A stretch of DNA of 7,598 nucleotides, from contig NZ_LN831776.1 in NCBI RefSeq assembly GCF_000981585.1, positions 6,817,575 through 6,825,172 of the forward strand. Direction: 5' to 3'. Positions within the stretch are counted from its first letter, which is position 1. Each line of letters opens with the position of its first letter. Origin of the DNA: Paenibacillus riograndensis SBR5. Lineage in GTDB: Bacteria > Bacillota > Bacilli > Paenibacillales > Paenibacillaceae. A program made the translations under genes and the position numbers. The notes beneath the pieces were generated by a model. The model saw only the letters and a list, made by a program, of their open reading frames with translations, ran no database searches and was not told the DNA's origin. This document shows positions 1 through 7,598 of this stretch, piece by piece.

Positions 1-398
1 CCGTCCATCACAATATGATGAACATCCAGGATCAGAACCGACTTCGCTTCCCCACATCTGAGCAGCCGGCTTCTTAGTAGTGGCGCTTGACCCAGATTGA
101 ACGGGGCCACGAAGCTGCAGATGGCTTCCCCGGCTTCCCCTTCCTGCACCGTCCTGCTGGTGAAGTCCAGCCGCCAGCTTTCGTTAATGTACTGGACCAC
201 TTCCCCGTTCACAACCGCGAAATGGGTGCGCAGTGCTTCATGTCTCCGCACCATTTCATTCAGCACCGCTTCAACCCGGGCATCCTCCAGGGATTCCTTG
301 AACTCTAGGACAACCGGCACGTTGTAGACTACACTCTGCTTGTCTATCTCCCATAACGCATACATTCGCTTCTCTGCCGAAGAGGCGGTGTAATAGGG
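1..398 (-). other. Condensation domain C3, N-terminal part (LCL-like)
   Basis: First about 130 residues of a third condensation domain, cut by the window end. C1 motif is YTASSAEKRMY (2403-2413; the usual form is YPxSSAQKRMY), C2 motif is RRHEALRTHF, and the catalytic HHIVMDG begins at H2527, with D2532 the last full codon. The spelling is that of LCL domains, which accept an L-donor, agreeing with the absence of an epimerase after T2. It shows that the synthetase continues into at least one more module on the same polypeptide. Confidence 0.94.
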
Positions 399-3300
399 CT
401 GGGTCGCCGCTTGGGATATACTTGTCCCCGCATAATCCTTCCGTTCCAGACCGCTGATCAGGCTGCCCAGCCGCTGAATTGTGGAATGCTCGAATACTTC
501 CTTGACTTTGATGTCGACGCCCAGCAGCTTCCGTACCTGGGACACCAGCAGCGCTGCTTTGAGCGAATGTCCGCCCAGATCAAAGAAATCATCATGAATG
601 CTGATCCGCTCCACTCCCAGCACCTTGCCCCAAATCGCCGCAAGCTGCTCTTCCGCCTCATTGCGCGGAGCTTCATACGCTTCCCGCATCCGGCTCAGAT
701 CCGGCTCCGGCAATTGCTTGCGGTCAATCTTTCCGTTGGGCGTTAACGGCAGCTGTTCAATCTGCATGATATAACCCGGAAGCATGTAAGACGGAAGCAC
801 CTTTGCCAGCTCGTCTCTCACCTGCGGGATCTTCACTTCCGTATCTGCTGTCACATAGGCGCACAGATACTTTTCTTCATTTGCACCGGTTCTGTCCACC
901 ACTACCGCTTCTTTGATAGCCTGCTGCTTTAAGAGCTGCTGTTCAATCTCTCCAATTTCAATTCGGAATCCTCTGATTTTGATCTGATTATCCTGCCTGC
1001 CCAAATATTCAATGCTGCCATCAGGCCGCCATCTCCCGAGATCACCCGTTTTATACATCCTTGTCCCTTCCAGGAAGGGATTATTAACAAACTTCTCCTC
1101 TGTCAGAGCCTCGTTATGCAAGTAGCCCTTTGCCAATCCCATGCCACTGATGCAGACCTCGCCAGTCACCCCTATCGGGACTACTTCATTTGCTGAGTCA
1201 ACAATATATACCTTCGTATTCGTGATGGGTCTGCCGATCTGCCGGTAAAGCATACCTTCATGAAGATTATCCAGATCTATGTAATGGGCGATACAGCCAA
1301 TGGTGCTCTCCGTTGGTCCGTAATGATTCATGAACCTGATCCATGGACATTCCTTCGCAAGCTTCATCACATTTTGCATACTCAGACGTTCTCCGCCCAG
1401 GATAACCGTCTTCAGACCGGTGCAGGATCTCCATATGGATTCATAATCCATCAGTGTCGAGAACAAAGTTGGAGTCATTTTCAGATAGCTGATCTGATTT
1501 TGCTGCACGTACTCCAATAATTCCGGCGGATTCAGATATCCTTCTTTTGGAATGACGTGCACCGCTCCGCCACAAACAAGTACAGGAAAAATACTGGTAT
1601 AACATAAGTCAAAGCTGTACTTTGATGTGATGAGCGATCTGCTAGAAGCATCGAGGTTCAGTTCCCGCACAGCCCACCCCGCATAATTCGCTAAGGATTG
1701 ATTCCGGATGCTTACTCCCTTGGGATTGCCTGTTGTTCCAGAAGTATAGATAACATACACCGCATCCTCCAAGTCATAGCTGGCTTGCAGATTGCTGCTG
1801 TCCTGCCCTCCGTATAAGCTTTCATCCCCGATGTCCAGGCATTCAATATCAATGTCATCATCCAGCGTTTGTATTAATTTGGAGTTGGAGATCAGTATTT
1901 TCGCCTGGCTATCCTTTAGAATATTGCCGATTCTAGTGACAGGTGCCTCCTCATCTATGGGGAAAAAGGAGCTGCCTGCCTTTAAAACCCCTAATATCCC
2001 CACCAGCAGATTTTCTGACGGCTCAAGCAGCAGTGCGGCAATACTATTGTTCCCTACGCCTCTTTCAAGCAGCGCTCTAGCCAGGCGGTTTGCTTGTTCA
2101 TTCAACTCTTTGTAAGTGAGCTGCTTGTCTTGAAAGACTGCCGCCACTTGATCAGGCGACTTTTCGGCCTGTTCCTGAAAGAGCTGCTGCAGGCTTTTAT
2201 CCACTAAATATTCTGAATTTGTGTTATTAAACCCGCTTAATACCAAATTTCTTTCCTGCTCGGTTATTCCGCTGATATCGCCTATCCGCACAGTAGGATC
2301 TGAGGCTGCAGCATTCAAAATATTGCATAAATTTCTGCCGATTAGATCGATAATTTCCCCGCTGTAGACATTACCGTTATACGTGAATTCAAAGGTCAGC
2401 TCTTCACCCGGCAGGACAACGACTCCAAAGTCATAATGGGTCTGCTCAAATGCCTCGATGCTGGTTATATTCAGTGCAGCCCTGACGCCGTCCTCAGCCC
2501 CTGCCAGCTTCTCAAGCGGATAGTTCTCAAAGACCACCATATGATTAATGAGCTTGCCCTTCATGCTGGTTAATGCTTGCAGATCTGCCAGTGAACAATA
2601 TCCGTAGGAGGTATTAGCTTCATAAAAATCATGATTGATTTGCTGGGCCAATGCCAGGAAGGGGGTGGATTTCTTCCCTCTCACTCTTACTGGAACGGCA
2701 TTGATGAACAAGCCCACCATCTTATCAATATCCGCAACTTCGCATTGCCGCCCGGAGATAATGGAGCCGAACACAACATCCCCGGAATGATTGTATTTCT
2801 GCAGCAATACTCCCCAGGCCGTTTGAATAAGGGCATTTAAGCTCAGCCGGTTCTTGTCTGCCGCTTGTTTCAGCCCGGAAGTCACTTCTTTACTTAGCTG
2901 GATGGATGTATTCATTCGCCGGTAACCGGCATCCCCGTTCGAATAAAAATGGGGGATTTCCGCCTCCTGCTCATAGCCTTCAAGATAACGGCTCCAATAG
3001 TCCATCGCAGCTTCCTGGTCCTGTTGATCGAGCCACTTCAAATACCCGCTGTAGGGTTCAGTGGAATCCAAGGTCACCTGCCGGCCTGCGCTTAACGCTG
3101 CATAGATCTCCGCCGCATCTTTCATCAATAAGCCCGTGCACCAGCCGTCCATAATAATATGATGGAAGCTGTAGAGAAGCTGGTACTTCCGGCGGCCGAT
3201 TTTAATGACAGATACTCTGACCAGGCAATCCTTAGTTAAGTCAAACCCTCTGGCCCTGTCTTCATCCTTAAAATGTTCTAAGAATATTTCCTTGCCGCGG

Positions 3301-6300
3301 TCATCAAGCCGACTTATGTCCTCGTAGTTCACACTTATCGTTCGTTCTTTCACGACGGCCTGCTTAAAAGTGCTGAGCTTCTCGTAAAAAAATGCGGTCC
3401 GCAGAATCTCATATTTTTCGATCAGCTTATTAAGCGCCGTGTTCAAATATGCCAGATTGAGCCTTCCCTCCAATGTGAACACAAGCTGTTCGAAATAGGC
3501 CTGCGAGCGATGATCCAGCAATAGATGATAGAGCATTCCTTTCTGCATAGGAGTAAGAGAATGGATCTTTTCCACCTGCTCTCCACTGGAGATGATTATA
3601 TCCAGATCCTCCAATGTTAACTCCTTGTCTCCGTAATCCGACGGTGTTTTCTCCGTATTATTTCGGGCCTCGCAATGCCCGATAACTGCAGTTAGATTTT
3701 GCAAATACCCTTCGGACAATCTCTTAATGGTCTCATATTTAAATTCCTCTGTGCTGTAGTTAAATACTAATTTCAATTGTCCGTCTATAATCAGTCCATT
3801 GATTTCTATGGCATTCAGCTTTTGATTGGACAACGAAACACCTCTGCCGCTGGATAGTTCTGAGTATCTGAATATTCCTTGCCCGGCAGGATCAGCAAAT
3901 TCCCCAAGGTAGTTAAAGCTGATGTCCGGTTTCCGCTTGAATTGGACATCCCCCTTATGCTCCGGGCTTGTCAAATACTTGAGCACCCCGTAACCGCTCC
4001 CTTTATTGGGTATTCCCCTTAAGGACTCCTTGGTGTACTTGATGCTAGCTGACATATCATCGCTGTGGCTCATATCCAGGATCACCGGGTACATGGATGT
4101 GAACCAGCCAATGGTCCGGTCTATCGAAAGATCCTTAACCAGACTTTCCCGGCCATGGCCTTCAAGACTGAATAAAACCTTGTTGCTGCCTGTCCAGTCT
4201 TTGACCGCCATTCCCAAGGCGCAGAGTAACAGATCATTGATTTGCGTGTTATAGGCAGCACTCGTTTTTCTCAGCAGCTTTTCTGTCCATTCTTTTGAAA
4301 GACAAACCATGATATCGCTGCTTGTGCCAAAGGTACTTTCTTGCGCCGCAAAATCTCTGGGGATTTCTGCAACCTGCGTATTTTCGACCATTTTCCAATA
4401 CGGAAGCTCTCTTCGCATCTCTCTGCTGTCTGCCAACCCGGCAAGCTTGTGCGTCCATTCCCTGTAAGAAGCCGTTTTTGCGGGCAGGCTGATTTCCATT
4501 CCGTCCCGGGCGCATCCATAAGCATACTCCAGATCTTCAAGCAGGATTCTCCATGACACACCGTCCATCACCATATGATGGATGGAGATTAGCAGTTGAT
4601 CGCCAGCGCCGGTTCTAAATAGTCCAAGTCTGATCAGGATGCCTTTTTCCAAATCCATTCCTTGCTGGATTTGATTGGCCAAGCTTTCTATAGTATTCTT
4701 GTAATCCGGATCTTCTCTTAAATCATATATATCTAATTTCAATACATCCCTTGACTGATGCATTCCTCTATTTATTTGCTTTATCCCGTCCTGATCCCGT
4801 GGGTAGATCATTCGAAGAGCATCATGATGGTTAATCACTTCCTCGAAGGCTGAACACAGCAGTTCTTCCTCCATCCCCTCTTCAACAGCAAACATAAACG
4901 CTTGATTAAAGTGGTTTGCTACCGTAAACCCGCTTTCCAGGAACCAGCGCTGTATCGGCGAGAACCCGGCTTCCCCCTCAACAGCTCTCTGATCAACCTC
5001 AACCGTATGTTTTTTGATATGCCGGCTCAGTTCTTTTATTGTCGGGTACTGCATGATATCTCTTATTTCAAGGCTCAGATTATACTTCTGAAGTCCCGAC
5101 ACGAGCATAATAGACTTTATGGAGTCACCGCCGAGTTCATAGTAATTGTCAGTAATCCCGATCCGTTCAACTCTTAGCGTGTTTTCCCACACCCTGACTA
5201 ATATCTCTTCTATAAAGGTCCGGGGCGCTTCCCGAACTCTGCCCGATGATTCGGTCAGCTTTATCCGTTCAAGCGCTTTTTTGTCAATTTTCCCATTCGG
5301 GGTAAGCGGCATTTTATCCACTTGAACGATATAGCCGGGTATCATGTACAGCGGCAATACCTTCGATAATTCCGCTTTTATGTCAGCTGCTGATATTTCC
5401 GGGCCGGCAACGATATAACCGCACAGAAAAGAGTTCCCGTAATCATCATTTCTGGCGACGACGACCGCCTCCCGCACAGCTTCCAGCTTTAATAACTGGC
5501 TTTCAATCTCTGCCGTCTCAACCCTATACCCTCTAATTTTTACCTGATTATCAATTCTCCCTAAGTATTGTATATTTCCATCAGGCAGCCATTTAGCCAA
5601 GTCTCCGGTTTTATACATAATTGTGCCGGGCTGATAGGGATTGTCCACAAACTTTTCACGGGTCAGATCATCCCTGAATAAATACCCTCTCGCTAATGAA
5701 GCGCCGGAGATACACAACTCGCCGGGGACTCCGGTCGGCACCAGCATATTATGCTGATCCAGAATATAAATGTCAGTATTCGCAATCGGTTTGCCAATAG
5801 GTATATTTTTGTATTCTTTATCCACAACAAAGCTCGTAGTAACTACTGTATTTTCTGTGGGCCCATAATTATTAATTAAATCATAGGTTTGTTTTCTATA
5901 TTTCTTAAGCTTATCTGCTCCTGTCAGCAGCTTGCGGAGCGACTTATTCTCCAATTCCATAAACTGCTCGCAAATCTGTGTAGGAAGAAAACTGATTGTG
6001 ATTCCCTGTTCCTCATAGAAACGGTTAAGCTCCGTGATATTCAGCATAATTGACCGGTCCACAATATGAATGGAAGCTCCAGCGACGAGATAGGGGAAGA
6101 TCTCCCATACTGAAGCATCAAAGCCAAACCCGGCATACTTCGTGGCTCTATCCTCTTCAGTGATACTATAAAAATGATTGTGCCACAGGCATAAGTTAAT
6201 AAGTGCTTTATGTTCAACCATAACTCCTTTGGGATTTCCGGTCGTTCCCGACGTATAGATCACATAAGCCAGATGGTTTGCGTCATTTCCAGTCTCCGGG

Positions 6301-7598
6301 TTGCTTGCCGGACGGCTATACAGCGTGTTATCTTCCAAATCGATAACCGGGACCTCATCAATTAAATCTTGTATGATCCCCGTGTGAGCTAAGAGCACTG
6401 CGGCTTGGCTGTCCTTCAGCATATATCTTATCCGTTCTTCCGGATACTCCGGATCGATCGGCAGATACGCTGCACCCGCCTTCAAAATACCCAATACACC
6501 TACTATCATTTTCAGGGAATGTTGTGCCAGAATCCCTACAACACAATCCTTCTTCGCCACGTATGTTCTCAATACGCTTGCCAGGCTATTGGCCTGTTCA
6601 TTTAACGCTTTGTAGGTAAGAGCCTGGTCTCCGCATACCACTGCAAGCTGATCCGGAGTTCTGTCTACCTGCTCCTCGAATAATTCATGGATGGTCTTGT
6701 CCTTCGGATAGTCTGTAGGTGTACCCTTGAATACGTTCAGCAGCAGATGCTTCTCTTGATCACTGACCATGTCCAGCCTGCCAAGCTCTTTATCCGGGTT
6801 AGCGGCTGCCTCTGCCAAAAGGCGGGTATAATGTTCCCCCATTCTCTGCACCGTAGCCTTGTTGAACAGTCTGCTAGAGTATTCCAAGCTAAAGTCCAGA
6901 TTGCCGCCCAGCTCTTTGGCCGTTAAGGTTAGATCAAACATAGCTACCTTCAGTTCCGGTTCTATGATCTTTATTCCATGAGCTATCTCACCTTGTGCAA
7001 ACCCATAGTCCCCACTTTCAAAAGCAAACATGATATCGAACAACAGATTTCTGCTTGTATCCTTTTGCAGATTCAGCAGATCCATCAGGTTCTCATAGGG
7101 ATAGGCTGTATGCTCGAAGTCTGCCAATGTATGCAGCTTGACTTCCTCCAGGAACTCCCGGAACGTTCTGTCTCCTGCCGGGTAATTTCTCAGAGCCACC
7201 GTATTCACGAACATTCCCATCGTTTCTTGAAGTTCGCTGTGCGCTCTCCCCGATTCTACGGTGCCCACGATGATATCTTCCTGCCCGGTATATTTCCACA
7301 GCAGCACGTTGTAGACGGCGAGCAGCACCATATATACCGTTGTTCCCGTTTCCCGGGCCACCCTGTGCAGAGCTGCTGTTAACTCAGCCCCCGCCTCGAA
7401 GTGTATCCGGTCCCCCTCAAATTGCTTGACTCGGGGTCTTTCCTCATCCGTCTGCAGATTCAGCAGCGGCAGCTCCCCGGCCAGCCGCTCCAGCCAATAG
7501 GACTCGTCTCTGCTCATCGTTTCTTGCCCGTTCAGCCGGTTCTGCCATTCCGAATAATCCTTGTACTGAAGCACCGGGGCTGCTAGTGCCGCTCCCTC
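1..7598 (-). CDS. Non-ribosomal peptide synthetase, internal part of a multimodular protein (partial at both ends)
   Basis: One uninterrupted minus-strand frame (first codon at 7598-7596) gives 2532 residues and continues past both window ends. The protein is an assembly-line enzyme that activates amino acids with ATP, holds them as thioesters on carrier domains and joins them without the ribosome; such enzymes are cytoplasmic. Domains seen in order, by residue of the visible part: C1 1-290, A1 303-776, T1 794-863, E 877-1308, C2 1343-1790, A2 1802-2296, T2 2314-2381, C3 2401-2532. All key motifs lie in this frame, so there is no sign of frameshift or decay. The first domain lacks its N-terminal half and the last breaks off at its HHIVMDG motif, so there are additional coding bases on both sides. 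Start codon, ribosome binding site, promoter and terminator lie outside. The NRPS assignment is near certain; the final product is unknown. Confidence 0.98.
456..659 (-). other. Peptidyl carrier (thiolation) domain T2
   Basis: Carrier domain holding the aspartyl-extended chain. Attachment serine S2345 sits in DDFFDLGGHSLKAALL. The GGHS form is that of carriers not followed by an epimerase, and indeed a condensation domain comes next. So the module 2 residue should stay in the L form. This region is noticeably more GC-rich and CTG/CGG-rich than the body of A2 upstream of it. Confidence 0.95.
711..2195 (-). other. Adenylation domain A2, predicted aspartate
   Basis: Activates the second amino acid and loads T2. 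Motifs: LTYKELNEQANRLA near the start, A3 YTSGTTGNPKG (1951-1961), A4 FDLCYT (1996-2001), A5 NHYGPTE (2091-2097), A7 YKTGDL, A8 KIRGFRIEIGEIE and A10 PNGKID with K2290. Pocket residues by alignment to the gramicidin S Phe domain: D1997, L1998, T2001, K2040, I2066, G2068, H2092, I2100, G2101, K2290, read DLTKIGHIGK. The known aspartate code of surfactin- and bacitracin-type synthetases is DLTKVGHIGK, with one V/I change. Histidine at the 322-equivalent points to Asp; asparagine codes usually carry Glu there. The A2 core motif is unusual: PIDEEAP (D1882-P1886 region) replaces the usual PIDPxYP. Substrate confidence is fairly high. Confidence 0.96.
2229..3572 (-). other. Condensation domain C2 (DCL type, accepts D-donor)
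   Basis: Full condensation domain joining the T1-bound peptide to the amino acid on T2. It opens with IHSLTPMQKGMLYH (1345-1358), the LTPMQ.GMLYH form characteristic of DCL domains, which follow epimerization domains and prefer a D-configured donor residue. The catalytic motif HHIIMDGW begins at H1479, with H1480 the expected catalytic histidine. C5 is MVGLFIN (1627-1633), and the FENYPLEKL segment in the C7 region is also typical. Its position right after E agrees with the subtype, so sequence and context both point to incorporation of a D-residue by module 1. Confidence 0.95.
3675..4970 (-). other. Epimerization domain E
   Basis: Converts the L-residue at the end of the T1-bound chain into an L/D mixture from which the next C domain selects D. 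It starts with SPIQRWF (880-886), typical of E domains. The E2 motif HHMVMDGVSWRIL begins at H1007; H1008 is the expected active-site histidine. E4 EGHGRE is at 1146-1151, with E1146 matching the second catalytic acid known from tyrocidine synthetase A. E5 includes TIGWFTSMYP (W1165), E6 is PNKGSGYGVLKY, and E7 is FNYLG (N1229). The VSW following HHxxxDG, together with EGHGRE, separates it from ordinary condensation domains. All catalytic residues are present, so it should be active. It is fused in cis to the next C domain, with no communication domain or stop between them. Confidence 0.96.
5010..5219 (-). other. Peptidyl carrier (thiolation) domain T1, epimerase-coupled type
   Basis: Carrier domain of about 70 residues that holds the growing chain on a phosphopantetheine arm. 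The attachment serine is S826 in the motif YELGGDSIKSIML. The GGDS spelling (Asp before Ser, instead of the GGHS seen in T2) is typical of carriers that serve a following epimerization domain, and an E domain does follow immediately. The motif is intact, so the carrier should be modifiable by a phosphopantetheinyl transferase, which is not in this window. Confidence 0.95.
5271..6692 (-). other. Adenylation domain A1, predicted leucine-like substrate
   Basis: Amino-acid-activating domain that forms an aminoacyl-AMP and loads T1. Core motifs in order: A2 region with PIDPEYP around D382, A3 YTSGTTGNPKG (448-458), A4 FDASVW (493-498), A5 NNYGPTE (576-582), A7 YKTGDL, A8 with KIRGYR, and A10 PNGKID with lysine K770. 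Aligning these to the gramicidin S phenylalanine domain gives pocket residues D494, A495, W498, S536, L558, G560, N577, V585, V586, K770, read DAWSLGNVVK. The classic leucine code DAWFLGNVVK differs only at the fourth position (F to S). Leucine or another bulky hydrophobic residue is therefore the best guess; a smaller side chain at 536 could admit something larger. The A8 motif reads ETAEIE (A696) where LGEIE is usual, a mild variant. Domain identity is secure, substrate moderate. Confidence 0.96.
6729..7598 (-). other. Condensation domain C1, C-terminal part (LCL-like)
   Basis: About 290 residues from the second half of a condensation domain. It forms the peptide bond between the upstream peptidyl thioester and the amino acid loaded on T1. 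Visible core motifs are C4 (YKDYSEWQ, residues 12-19), C5 (MGMFVNT, 127-133), C6 (HTAYPYENLMDLL, 163-175) and C7 (DTSRNLLF, 180-187). The catalytic HHxxxDG motif lies just upstream of the window and cannot be checked. The C6/C7 spelling resembles the ordinary LCL class, which accepts an L-configured donor, so the upstream residue is probably L. That subtype call is weaker than the domain call, because the diagnostic N-terminal half is missing. Confidence 0.93.

Noticed and set aside
411..746. Plus-strand open frame of 111 codons
   Set aside because: It lies antisense to the A2 end, T2 and the T2-C3 linker, has no recognisable domain, and the minus strand here encodes intact GGHS and NGKID motifs. 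Shadow frame.
3573..3674. Possible gene boundary or communication domain between E and C2
   Set aside because: The frame is open through the linker, without stop, start context or ribosome binding site, and the DCL domain follows directly in cis.
4249..4561. Minus-strand frames of 88 and 96 codons
   Set aside because: They are out-of-frame readings inside the E domain; the correct minus frame encodes the HHMVMDGVSWRIL motif and its continuation.
4561..4580. Near-identical 20-base matches at 1-20 and 4561-4580 (19 of 20 bases), with a similar site at 3146-3165, as a possible repeat or recombination element
   Set aside because: All three encode the conserved HHxxMDG active-site motif of C and E domains, and similarity stops right outside it. 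Protein conservation explains them.
711..6692. A1 and A2 as a recent tandem duplication
   Set aside because: They share only family-wide motifs; nucleotide sequence between motifs and the specificity pockets differ widely, so they are old paralogous domains.
6978..7382. Plus-strand open frame of 134 codons, the longest short ORF
   Set aside because: It is antisense to C1 motifs C5-C7, which read cleanly on the minus strand; the translation shows no domain. Shadow frame.

Overview
The whole window is the interior of one very large minus-strand gene for a non-ribosomal peptide synthetase (NRPS). Read from 7598 down to 3, a single frame gives 2532 codons with no in-frame stop. It runs off both window ends, so neither the start codon nor the stop codon is visible. 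Every NRPS core motif I located, from the start to the end of the protein, falls in the same frame, so I see no frameshift.

Domain order on the minus strand is: C1 (C-terminal part only, 7598-6729), A1 (6692-5271), T1 (5219-5010), E (4970-3675), C2 (3572-2229), A2 (2195-711), T2 (659-456), C3 (N-terminal part only, 398-1). This is one almost complete epimerising module (C-A-T-E), one complete elongation module (C-A-T), and the opening of a third. A1's pocket reads D-A-W-S-L-G-N-V-V-K, one residue from a classic leucine code. A2's pocket reads D-L-T-K-I-G-H-I-G-K, one conservative change from the classic aspartate code. With the E domain and the C subtypes, the segment predicts ...-D-(Leu-like)-L-Asp-... 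within a longer peptide. No thioesterase, starter acyl domain or communication domain is in view.

The style suggests a Bacillota host, most likely Paenibacillaceae (Paenibacillus or relatives). The signs are moderate GC with AT-rich patches, frequent AGA/ATA/TTA codons in the middle, and NRPS motif spellings like those of Bacillus, Brevibacillus and Paenibacillus synthetases. This is inferred from style; there is no marker gene. Base composition is uneven: both ends of the window are GC-rich, while much of the middle (E, C2 and parts of both A domains) is AT-rich. One composition change lies close to the A2-T2 boundary.

There is no intergenic DNA, RNA gene, promoter, terminator, mobile element or CRISPR array in the window. 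The short plus-strand reading frames are shadows of the NRPS gene. The architecture is well understood; any novelty lies in the peptide product, which cannot be named from two modules.
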